Of a stretch of 64,000 nt of DNA, positions 45,103 through 52,778 are shown piece after piece. The stretch lies in assembly GCF_001424835.1 (NCBI RefSeq), contig NZ_LMCQ01000019.1:45011-109010 (forward strand). The letters are read 5' to 3'. Positions within the stretch are counted from its first letter, which is position 1. Every line of letters begins with the position of its first letter. Source of the stretch: Variovorax sp. Root318D1 (GTDB lineage Bacteria > Pseudomonadota > Gammaproteobacteria > Burkholderiales > Burkholderiaceae_C). Below the pieces are notes generated by a model, which saw only the letters and a program-made list of their open reading frames with translations, made no database searches and had not been told where the DNA came from. The translations under genes were made by a program, and so were the position numbers.

Positions 45103-46131
45103 TCAGTGCCGCGCGGATGCAAGCTTCCATACCGCGTCGGCAAACGCCTCGGGCGCTTCCTGCGGCACGTTGTGGCCGGCATTCACGATCAGGTGCGAAC
45201 GAGGGCCGGTGAACTTGGCGGCATAGCCCTTTCCGTCGGTTGCGGGCACCACGCCGTCCGAATCGCCGTCCATGGTGATGGTCGGCACGCCAATGGTTGG
45301 CAAGGTGGCAAGCCGCTTTTCCAGTTCGGCGTACTTGGGAAAGCCGTCCGCGAGGCTCAGGCGCCAGCGGTAGTTGTGAATCACGATCTGCACGTAGTCC
45401 GGGTTGTCGAACGATGCGGCGGTGCGCTCGAAGGTGGCGTCGTCATAGGCCCACTTGGGCGAATTGGTGGTCCACAGGATGCGCGCGATGTCGCGCCGGT
45501 TGGCCTCCAGGCCGAGGCGGCCGCGCTCGGTTGCAAAGTAGTACTGGTACCACCAGCCGTGTTCCGCCTTGGCCGGCAGCGGCAGCTTGTTGCCCGGCAG
45601 GTTGGTCATGATGTAGCCGTTCACCGAGAGCAGGCCCAGGCAGCGCTCCGGCCAGAGCGCCGCAATGATGCAGGCGGTGCGCGCGCCCCAGTCGTAGCCG
45701 ACCATCACGGCGCGGTCGATGTTCAATGCGTCGAGCAGCGCAATCTGGTCCAGCGCCACGGCCGATTGTTGGGCCGAGCGGGGGTTGCCACTGTCCAGAA
45801 AGCGCGTGCTGCCGTGGCCGCGCAGGTGCGGCACGATCACGCGGCAGCCGCGCGCGGCAAGCAGCGGCGCCACCTCGGCATAGCTGTGGATGTCGTAGGG
45901 GTAGCCATGCATCAGCAGCACCGGAACGCCGTCTGCGGGGCCGGCCTCGTAGTAGCCGACGTCGAGTTCGCCGGCCTTGATCTGCTTGATGGGGCCGAGC
46001 TGCTGCGGCTTGCCCGCCCGCGCGGCGGCCGCGTGGGCCGCGCCCATGAATGCCAGCTCCGCAGCGGCAACGCCGGCAATGGCGCCTCCGAGGAGAAATC
46101 GGCGTTGGCGGTTGACTGCTTCATTCGACAT
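45103..46131 (-). CDS. Tat-exported alpha/beta hydrolase
   Basis: This 342-residue protein has a twin-arginine type signal (RQRRFLLGG, then a hydrophobic stretch to AAHA). An epoxide-hydrolase/haloalkane-dehalogenase-like fold follows: HGYPYD oxyanion region (75-80), nucleophile Asp147 in VGYDWGAR, and the catalytic His in NAGHNVPQEAP. An Asp nucleophile distinguishes it from esterases. The substrate is unknown. Its upstream region contains a long inverted repeat that includes the ACACAGGCATAC core seen in the other two control elements of this cluster. Confidence 0.88.
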   Translation of the reverse strand: MSNEAVNRQRRFLLGGAIAGVAAAELAFMGAAHAAAARAGKPQQLGPIKQIKAGELDVGYYEAGPADGVPVLLMHGYPYDIHSYAEVAPLLAARGCRVIVPHLRGHGSTRFLDSGNPRSAQQSAVALDQIALLDALNIDRAVMVGYDWGARTACIIAALWPERCLGLLSVNGYIMTNLPGNKLPLPAKAEHGWWYQYYFATERGRLGLEANRRDIARILWTTNSPKWAYDDATFERTAASFDNPDYVQIVIHNYRWRLSLADGFPKYAELEKRLATLPTIGVPTITMDGDSDGVVPATDGKGYAAKFTGPRSHLIVNAGHNVPQEAPEAFADAVWKLASARH

Positions 46132-46224
46132 GTGCGTTTCCTTGGCGTTGATTGGTTGCTGGATGAATGGATGCGCCATTGGATTCGCGGCATGTATTTG
46201 CCATGTGTCGAGAAAAGGGTGTTC

Positions 46225-46270
46225 TTGTATGCCCGTGTACTTCTGCGGCCGCAGATACACAGGCATACAA
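46225..46270. promoter_or_regulatory. Long inverted repeat upstream of hydrolase
   Basis: Arms 46225-46239 and 46256-46270 match at 14 of 15 positions and enclose a 12-base palindrome (46243-46254). The right arm contains TACACAGGCATAC, the core of the 51-base elements at 43478 and 46342. It lies 94 bases upstream of the hydrolase start and between divergent promoters. It is probably a regulator-binding site for the divergent hydrolase and ohr genes. Confidence 0.65.
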
Positions 46271-46341
46271 AGCGGCCGCGTGAAAGCCTTGGGGGCCGCG
46301 ATGCTCAGGGGCGCCACGATGCCGCAGATGCTCCGCGATGA

Positions 46342-46392
46342 AACGTAGTGTGTGGATTTATCGCGCGGATACACAGGCATACGCAATGTGCG
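46342..46392 (+). promoter_or_regulatory. Shared 51-base operator/promoter element, copy 2
   Basis: This is the second copy of the element at 43478-43528, 65 bases upstream of the ohr-like gene start. The identical blocks are the first 12 bases, GATTT, and the last 17 bases. Differences cluster in the middle, as expected for a spacer. Confidence 0.7.
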
Positions 46393-46456
46393 TTGGCAGG
46401 GGAGAGGCGGCTCAACAATCCGTCCGTTCCCAACCAACCACTCCCAAGGAATCACC

Positions 46457-46876
46457 ATGTCCCGTATCGAAAAAGTTCTCTACACCGGCAAGACCCGCAC
46501 CTCTTCGGGCGGCCGCGACGGCGAAGCGCGCAGCTCCGACGGCCGGCTCGACATCAAGCTTTCATCGCCCGGCAGTGCGGGCAGCGGCACCAATCCCGAG
46601 CAGCTGTTTGCAGCGGGCTGGTCGGCCTGCTTCATCGGCGCCATTGGCAAGGCGGCTGGCAAGATGAAGGTCGCGCTGCCGCCCGACCTGGCCGTCGATG
46701 CCGAAGTCGACCTTGGCGTGGCGGGCACCGAGTACTTCCTGCAGGCGCGCCTGAACGTGAGCCTGCCAGGATTGGACCGCGAAGTGGCCAAGGCACTGAC
46801 CAACGCGGCGCATCAGACCTGCCCATACTCCAAAGCCACCCGGGGCAACATCGACGTTGCCATCCACCTGGTGTGA
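46457..46876 (+). CDS. Ohr/OsmC-family organic hydroperoxide reductase
   Basis: This 139-residue protein has both redox Cys of the Ohr subgroup: Cys58 in GWSACFIGA and Cys122 in QTCPYSKATRGN. The start resembles Ohr (KVLYTGKTRTSSGGRDG). It reduces organic hydroperoxides in the cytoplasm using lipoyl-type thiols. No ohrR gene lies next to it; the two-component system and shared operator suggest another control mode. Confidence 0.93.
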   Translation: MSRIEKVLYTGKTRTSSGGRDGEARSSDGRLDIKLSSPGSAGSGTNPEQLFAAGWSACFIGAIGKAAGKMKVALPPDLAVDAEVDLGVAGTEYFLQARLNVSLPGLDREVAKALTNAAHQTCPYSKATRGNIDVAIHLV

Positions 46877-46906
46877 GCCAGCGGTATTCATAGACAAGAG
46901 GTGCTC

Positions 46907-48292
46907 ATGTCCACTCCCGCGAATCTTTCTGCGAACCCGTCCGGTGCCGCGAGTGCCGCCGGTGGGGGCATGGCCGCTCGGGGCTGGCGCCGGCTGCTGC
47001 CCGGTTCGCTGTTCTACCGCGTGACGCTGATCATCGTGGTGGGCCTGGCCATTGCGCAGCTTCTTACCTTCGCCGCCATCCGCTACGAAAGGAACCTGGC
47101 GCTTCGCGAGCTGATGATGATCGGCATCGAGCGCGACATTGCAAGCTCGGTCGCCATCCTCGACCGCCTGCCCGTGGCGGAACGCGCCGGCTGGCTCGAC
47201 CGGCTGGAGCGGCGCAACTACCGCTTCGTGCTGGGTGGCAGCGCCGAGGGCGGGGAGCCCGGCTCGCAGGCTTCGCGGCAGTTTGCCAAAGCCATCGCCG
47301 ATGCGATGCGCCCGTTCGAGATCGTCAAGGTCGGCGAAGTGGCCTGGCCGCCCGAGGGCTTGCAGATCCAGGTTCGGCTCGGCGACGGTTCTTCCGTGGT
47401 GGTTCATGCCATGCGCGTGGGCATGCCGGTCTCAAGCTGGGTCATGTGGGTCCTCGTGATCCAGCTGCTGGTGCTGGCGGTATGCGCCTGGGTTGCGGTC
47501 CGGCTGGTGACGCGGCCGCTCGCGCAACTGTCCGCCGCGGCCGACGACCTGGGGCCCGATCTCAAGGGGCAGAGCCTCGCTGAAGAAGGCCCGACCGAAG
47601 TGGCGCATGCTGCGCGTGCCTTCAACGCCATGCAGCAGCGCATTGCGGGCTACATGGCCGAGCGGGTCGAGATTCTCGCCGCCATTTCGCACGACCTGCA
47701 GACGCCCATCACGCGCATGCGGCTGCGCACCGACCTGATGGACAACGAGCACGACCGCGAGAAGTTCCGCCAGGACCTCGACGCCATGCACTCGCTGGTG
47801 CGCGAAGGCGTCACCTATGCGCGCACGCTGCACGGCGCGACCGAGCCGCCCCTGCGCATCGATGCCGACGCGCTGCTTGAAAGCATGGTGGCCGACTACG
47901 AAGACGTGGGCCAGCCGGTTCGGCTCGAAGGCAAGGCTGGCGCGCCCATCGTGAGCCGACCCAACGCGCTGCGCAGGATCTTGATGAACCTGATCGACAA
48001 CGCGCTGAAGTTCGGCAGCGACGTGCGTTTGCGCGTACATGCCGAAGGCGGCCAGCTGGTGCTGAGCGTGCTCGACAACGGTCCGGGCATTCCGCCCGAC
48101 GAACTGGAGGCGGTGCTCAAGCCCTTCTACCGCGTCGAGAGTTCGCGCAACCGCAGCACCGGCGGAACCGGGCTGGGCCTTGCCATTGCGCACCAGCTGG
48201 CCATGGCCATGGGCGCCGAGCTCACGCTGCACAACCGCACCGAAGGCGGGCTGGAGGCGCGGCTCGCGCTGGCCACCGTGCCCGCTCGCTGA
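46907..48292 (+). CDS. Sensor histidine kinase
   Basis: This 461-residue protein has two membrane helices (about 35-57 and 165-190), a periplasmic region of about 105 residues between them, HAMP, and the dimerisation domain with His262 in AAISHDLQTPITRMRLR. An HATPase domain follows with NLIDNALKF (N box), DNGPGIP (G1) and GGTGLGLAI (G2). It is probably the partner of the OmpR-type regulator at 44272. ATG at 46907 is chosen, with AAGAGG upstream. Confidence 0.93.
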   Translation: MSTPANLSANPSGAASAAGGGMAARGWRRLLPGSLFYRVTLIIVVGLAIAQLLTFAAIRYERNLALRELMMIGIERDIASSVAILDRLPVAERAGWLDRLERRNYRFVLGGSAEGGEPGSQASRQFAKAIADAMRPFEIVKVGEVAWPPEGLQIQVRLGDGSSVVVHAMRVGMPVSSWVMWVLVIQLLVLAVCAWVAVRLVTRPLAQLSAAADDLGPDLKGQSLAEEGPTEVAHAARAFNAMQQRIAGYMAERVEILAAISHDLQTPITRMRLRTDLMDNEHDREKFRQDLDAMHSLVREGVTYARTLHGATEPPLRIDADALLESMVADYEDVGQPVRLEGKAGAPIVSRPNALRRILMNLIDNALKFGSDVRLRVHAEGGQLVLSVLDNGPGIPPDELEAVLKPFYRVESSRNRSTGGTGLGLAIAHQLAMAMGAELTLHNRTEGGLEARLALATVPAR

Positions 48293-48319
48293 ATTCACCC
48301 GTCACGAACGACCGACATC

Positions 48320-50137
48320 ATGCTCATCCTCCTCGTTGCCTACCTGGGCGGGGTGCTCACCATCCTGAGCCCTTGCATCCTGCCGGTGCTGCCTTTCGTG
48401 TTTGCGCGCGCCGACCGCCCGTTTCGCTCGCACGGCCTGCCCATGCTGCTGGGCATGGCGCTGGCCTTTGCCGCGGTGGCCACGCTGGCCGCGGTGGGCG
48501 GCGGCTGGATCGTCACGCTCAACGAGTACGGGCGCTACGCCGCCCTGGCAATGCTCGCGCTGTTCGGCGTGACGCTGCTGTTTCCGGCCGTCGCCGATCG
48601 CATGACCCGGCCGCTGGTGGCGCTGGGGCTGCGCATGTCCGAGCCGCGCGGCCCTGCGGGCGCGGGCACCGCCTCGGTGTTCTCGCCGCTGTTGCTGGGC
48701 GTGGGCACGGGCCTGCTGTGGGCGCCATGCGCGGGCCCGATCCTCGGCCTGATCCTGACCGGCGCGGCGCTCAATGGCGCGAGCGTGGGTACTTCGCTGC
48801 TGCTGCTCGCCTACGCCGCCGGTGCCTGCACCTCGCTGGCGGCCGCGCTGCTCTTCGGCGGGCGACTGTTCTCCATCATGAAGCGCTCGCTGCATACCGG
48901 CGAATGGGTGCGGCGCGCAGCGGGCGCTGCCGTGATGGTGGGCGTGGGTGCCATTGCGCTGGGGCTGGATACGGGGCTGCTCGCGCGCCTGTCAGTGGGC
49001 ACCACGTCGCAGCTCGAGCAGGCGCTGGTGGAAAAAATCAAGAAAGACGCGCCGCAGCCTTCGCGCGAGCCGTTGGCTGAACCGGTCGCGCTGCGCGAAG
49101 ACACGGGCCTCGTGCGCGTGTCGGAAAAGGAAGACCGCCCGGCCTCGGCACCCATGCGCGCCCTCAAGGTCGAAGGCAACTTTCCTTCGCTTGCCGGCGC
49201 TACCGAATGGATCAACTCCGCGCCCCTGACGCCCGATGCGTTGCGCGGCAAGGTGGTGCTGGTCGACTTCTGGACTTATTCGTGCATCAACTGCCTGCGC
49301 ACGCTGCCCTACGTTCGCGCCTGGGCCGAGAAGTACCGGGATGCCGGCCTCGTGGTCATCGGCGTGCACACGCCGGAGTTCGCGTTCGAGAAGCGCTCGG
49401 CCAACGTGCGCAAGGCAACCAAGGAACTGGGTATCGACTTTCCGGTGGCCATGGACAACGACTTCGCCATCTGGCGCGGCTTCGATAACCGCGCCTGGCC
49501 CGCGTTCTACTTTATCGATGCCGAGGGGCGCATCCGCCATCACCAGTTCGGCGAGAACCGGTACGACAAGGCCGAACTGGTCATCCAGCAGCTGCTGGCC
49601 GAGGCGGGGCAGAAGACCCGCATCGCCACCGGCTTGGTGGCGCCGCTGGGGCAGGGCACCCAGGCCGCGCCCGGTGCTGAGCCTGCGCTGTCCGGCGAGA
49701 CCTACCTCGGCCACGAGCGGGCGCACGGCTTTGCATCTCCCGGCGGCATCACGCGGAACCATGCGAAGGTTTACCAGCCTGCTTCTTCCTCACTGCGCAC
49801 CAACCAGTGGGCGCTGGCCGGCGACTGGACCGTGGAGGCCGAGCGCGCCGTGCTGAACAGTGCGGATGGACGCATCGCCTATCGCTTCCAGGCGCGCGAC
49901 TTGCATCTGGTGCTCGGGCCCGCAGCCAATGGCAAGCCGGTGCGCTTCAGGGTACTGGTCGATGGAAAGCCGCCGCTCGCGGACCACGGCTCGGACACCG
50001 ACGCGCAGGGCTACGGGGTGATCGACGCGCAGAAGCTGTATCAGTTGGTACGCCAGGCGGCTGGTGCGAAGGAGCGCCTGTTCGAGATCGAGTTTCTGGA
50101 TGCGGGCGCGCAGGCCTATGCATTCACCTTCGGCTGA
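48320..50137 (+). CDS. DipZ-type thiol-disulfide protein (CcdA-thioredoxin fusion)
   Basis: This 605-residue protein has an N-terminal CcdA/DsbD-like membrane domain (about 1-225) with its two Cys in ILSPCILPVLP and WAPCAGPI. A periplasmic linker follows, then a thioredoxin domain with Cys322/Cys325 (YSCINC), and a C-terminal beta-rich domain (about 450-605) typical of DipZ. It passes electrons from the cytoplasm to periplasmic thiols and may feed the separate thioredoxin-like protein at 43606. It follows the kinase gene by 27 bases and is likely in the same operon. Confidence 0.92.
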   Translation: MLILLVAYLGGVLTILSPCILPVLPFVFARADRPFRSHGLPMLLGMALAFAAVATLAAVGGGWIVTLNEYGRYAALAMLALFGVTLLFPAVADRMTRPLVALGLRMSEPRGPAGAGTASVFSPLLLGVGTGLLWAPCAGPILGLILTGAALNGASVGTSLLLLAYAAGACTSLAAALLFGGRLFSIMKRSLHTGEWVRRAAGAAVMVGVGAIALGLDTGLLARLSVGTTSQLEQALVEKIKKDAPQPSREPLAEPVALREDTGLVRVSEKEDRPASAPMRALKVEGNFPSLAGATEWINSAPLTPDALRGKVVLVDFWTYSCINCLRTLPYVRAWAEKYRDAGLVVIGVHTPEFAFEKRSANVRKATKELGIDFPVAMDNDFAIWRGFDNRAWPAFYFIDAEGRIRHHQFGENRYDKAELVIQQLLAEAGQKTRIATGLVAPLGQGTQAAPGAEPALSGETYLGHERAHGFASPGGITRNHAKVYQPASSSLRTNQWALAGDWTVEAERAVLNSADGRIAYRFQARDLHLVLGPAANGKPVRFRVLVDGKPPLADHGSDTDAQGYGVIDAQKLYQLVRQAAGAKERLFEIEFLDAGAQAYAFTFG

Positions 50138-50161
50138 CCCTCTGAATGCGTGAGGCTGAGG

Positions 50162-50413
50162 TCAGGCGGCCCAGGCGTTCAGCGAAAGCCGGCGCAGCAT
50201 GTCGGTCTGGCGGGACTCTTCCGCATCTCGCAGGCTCTTGGCCGCACGGGCCGCAACGTAGGTCACATACATGGTTTCGATCGCTTTGCCCCACTCCTGC
50301 ATCTTCTGGGAAACCGCGCTGGTCGGCGATGTCGACGTGTCTATGGCCGGGCAGACGGGCACCTCGAAACCAGCTTTGCTGAGGATGGTGGCTTTCTGAA
50401 AAATGGTGAGCAT
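50162..50413 (-). CDS. Small hypothetical protein
   Basis: This 83-residue frame runs from ATG at 50413, or 94 residues from 50446. It is mostly helical and polar with one Cys and no signal peptide. I recognise no family. Codon positions look GC-biased as in real genes of this window, and nothing else fills the gap between dipZ and the cyclodeaminase. Confidence 0.5.
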   Translation of the reverse strand: MLTIFQKATILSKAGFEVPVCPAIDTSTSPTSAVSQKMQEWGKAIETMYVTYVAARAAKSLRDAEESRQTDMLRRLSLNAWAA

Positions 50414-50555
50414 GCGGCTGGCCTCTGGATCTCTTGACGTGAGCATCAGGTTAGCTTCAGCGCAAAAGCCGTGCCATCAGCCGCATGACGTATGCGCGTG
50501 TCAGCAAAAGGCTATCTCCCCGGGCGGCCAGCGGCCGCTTCCTAGTGCTTAAGCC

Positions 50556-51503
50556 TTAGGCAGAGGGCGATCCGGCGTGCTGCCAGACCAGTGTGGCGGC
50601 TGTCAGGTCTTCGAGTGCGCTGCCCACCGCCTTGAACACGGTGCGCTCCTCGCTGCCCGTGCGGCCGCTTCGTTCGCCCCGGCAGAGTGCGGCCAGCGTG
50701 CCCTGCACCGCATCGGCGCGCAGCGTGCCTGCTGCGATGGCATCGAGCAGCTCTCCGGCCTTTTGCAGCGCCTCGGCGGTGTCGATGAAGGTGCGCGCAC
50801 CCTCGAAGCAGCGTGCGTCGGCCTCGCGCATGTCGGGCGTGAAGCTGCCGATCAGGTCCAGGTGCGAGCCGGGGGCGAGCCATTCGCCGCGCACCAGCGG
50901 CGTGGTGGCTAGGGTGGCGCAGCTCACGATGTCAGCCATCCGCACGGCCGCCTCGAGGTCCGTGGTTGCCTGCGCGTTGAATCCCTCGCCGCGCCATTGC
51001 GCGGCCAACGCTTCGGCGCCCTCGGGGCGGTGGTTCCACACGCGCACCTCGTCGATGGGGCGCACGCTGGCGTGCGCGGCGGGCAGCAGCCGCGCGATGC
51101 GGCCGGTGCCCAGCACCAGCAGGCGGCGCGCATCCGTCCGTGCCAGGAACGAGGCGCCCAGCGCCGACGCGGCGGCCGTGCGGCGCGCCGTGAGTTCGTT
51201 GCCGTCCATCATCGCGAGCGGCACCCCGGTGTGCGCGTCGTACAGCACATAGGTGGCGTGCAGGCCGGGCAGGCCGCGCGCGCTGTTGCCCGGGAAGACG
51301 TTGATGGTCTTGATGCCCAGAAACCCCGCGTCGCTCCACGCCGGCATGATGAGCACGGTGCCCTTGTCTGCACCGGCCGTCTCGATGTTGTGCACATGGC
51401 GCGGCGGCACATGCGCTTCGGCCGCGAAGGCAGCGCGCAGCGCGGGCACGAGCCGTGTAAAGGCGAGCGGCTCGCGCGTGGCGGTTTCGTCGAAGTGCTT
51501 CAT
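50556..51503 (-). CDS. Ornithine cyclodeaminase/mu-crystallin family protein
   Basis: This 315-residue protein has an N-terminal substrate domain, then a Rossmann NAD-binding motif LLVLGTGRIARLL (GxGxxA) and a later SCATLATTPLV segment. Family members include ornithine cyclodeaminase, alanine dehydrogenase and imine reductases, and the substrate cannot be decided here. ATG at 51503 overlaps the upstream hydrolase stop (ATGA). Confidence 0.88.
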   Translation of the reverse strand: MKHFDETATREPLAFTRLVPALRAAFAAEAHVPPRHVHNIETAGADKGTVLIMPAWSDAGFLGIKTINVFPGNSARGLPGLHATYVLYDAHTGVPLAMMDGNELTARRTAAASALGASFLARTDARRLLVLGTGRIARLLPAAHASVRPIDEVRVWNHRPEGAEALAAQWRGEGFNAQATTDLEAAVRMADIVSCATLATTPLVRGEWLAPGSHLDLIGSFTPDMREADARCFEGARTFIDTAEALQKAGELLDAIAAGTLRADAVQGTLAALCRGERSGRTGSEERTVFKAVGSALEDLTAATLVWQHAGSPSA

Positions 51504-52333
51504 GGTTGCCGTGAACGCAGCGAGGCGTCGAAGAATTCGACCAGCGCGCGCTGGTACGTGGTGCCGAAGCGCTCGGTCATCGGCTCCAGGTGGCCGGCGC
51601 CGGCCACTTCGACGAGGCGCTTGGGCTCGCGCGCGGCATTCAGCAGCCGCCGCGAATGCGAGTGCGGAATCACCGGGTCTTCGGTGCCATGGATCAGCAG
51701 CAGCGGAATCGGCGAAATAGCGGCAATGTATTTCGACGCCGCATAGTCGTCGTTCACCAGCAGTCCGGCGCCCGGGAGCTTCTCGTTGGCAATCGACGAA
51801 TACGAATAGAAAGTCGATTCGATGGCCGCCGCCTTCACGCCGGCCCGGTTGCCCGAGCCGACGACTGCAACGGCATTGGTGCCGCCCAGGCTCTGGCCGA
51901 AGACGAAGAGGCGCTCGGGGTCGACGTCGGCGCGCGAGCGCACATGGTTCAGCGCGGCGCTGGAATCCTCGAACACGCCCTTGGGCTCCGGCTTGCCTTC
52001 GGACTCGCCATAGCCCCGGTAGTCGAACACGAACACGTTGAAGTCCTGCGCGGGCAGCCAGGCCACGAAGCGCCAATGCGCGGACATGTTTTGCGCATTG
52101 CCGTGGAAATGCACCACTGTGCCCTTGGCTTCTTTCGGGCTCTGCCGGTTCACCGCGGGAATTAACCAGCCACTGAGGCGTGTGCCGTCGGTGCTATGGA
52201 ACTGCACCGCCTCGTAGCGCAGCCCGAGCGCATCGGGTGTTTCGTAGCGCACGCGGTCGGGGTAATAGAACATCGACTGAACGCAGCCGGTGAGGAAGAC
52301 GGGCAGCGCGAACAAGGCCGGTTTCCAGTTCAT
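51500..52333 (-). CDS. Alpha/beta hydrolase lipoprotein
   Basis: This 277-residue protein has a lipoprotein signal with lipobox FLTGC (Cys17). An alpha/beta hydrolase of the BEM46-like type follows: HFHGNAQNM oxyanion segment, the DYRGYGES motif, nucleophile Ser in GQSLGG, Asp in HGTEDPVIP and His in GAGHLEP. It is membrane-anchored, of unknown substrate, and co-transcribed with the cyclodeaminase-like gene. Confidence 0.9.
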   Translation of the reverse strand: MNWKPALFALPVFLTGCVQSMFYYPDRVRYETPDALGLRYEAVQFHSTDGTRLSGWLIPAVNRQSPKEAKGTVVHFHGNAQNMSAHWRFVAWLPAQDFNVFVFDYRGYGESEGKPEPKGVFEDSSAALNHVRSRADVDPERLFVFGQSLGGTNAVAVVGSGNRAGVKAAAIESTFYSYSSIANEKLPGAGLLVNDDYAASKYIAAISPIPLLLIHGTEDPVIPHSHSRRLLNAAREPKRLVEVAGAGHLEPMTERFGTTYQRALVEFFDASLRSRQP

Positions 52334-52387
52334 GAGAAGTGCTTTCCGTGAAGCCCGGCCGCATGGGGCGCCTTCCGGACCGGCCGC

Positions 52388-52726
52388 TCACGCCTGCTGC
52401 CGGAACGCAAGGTGATAGCCGTTGCAGTCCACAACGCCGAACTCGCTGGAGCCGTAGGGCATCTGCTGCAGCGGCCAGGCAATGGAAGCCTTGTCTTTGA
52501 CGGCGGCGTAATAGGCAGCCGCATCCGCCATGGCGAAATAGAAGGTGCCGGAGCACGTGGGCGGGCTCTTCCAGAGATCCTGCTGCGTGAAGATGAGCTT
52601 GCCGCCCTGCTTCTCGACCGTCAAGGTGTTGTCTGCCGAATGCACGGCCGTGAAGCCGAGAGCATCGACGTAGAAGCGCTGGGTCTGGGCCAGATCGTGG
52701 CAGCGCAGGAGCAGTGTCAGCGGCAT
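52388..52726 (-). CDS. VOC-superfamily (glyoxalase-like) protein
   Basis: This 112-residue protein has one full VOC module pair: an LLLRCHDLAQTQRFYVDALGF start and a YGSSEFGVVDCNGYHLAF end, typical of glyoxalase/bleomycin-resistance-like proteins. The function cannot be specified. ATG at 52726 has AGGAGGAAACTC upstream, a strong ribosome site that decides this start over an upstream in-frame ATG. Confidence 0.88.
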   Translation of the reverse strand: MPLTLLLRCHDLAQTQRFYVDALGFTAVHSADNTLTVEKQGGKLIFTQQDLWKSPPTCSGTFYFAMADAAAYYAAVKDKASIAWPLQQMPYGSSEFGVVDCNGYHLAFRQQA

Positions 52727-52778
52727 GAGTTTCCTCCTTGGAGTGCGGCTGAAGCCGGCCGCTCCGGCGGAGGATAGC

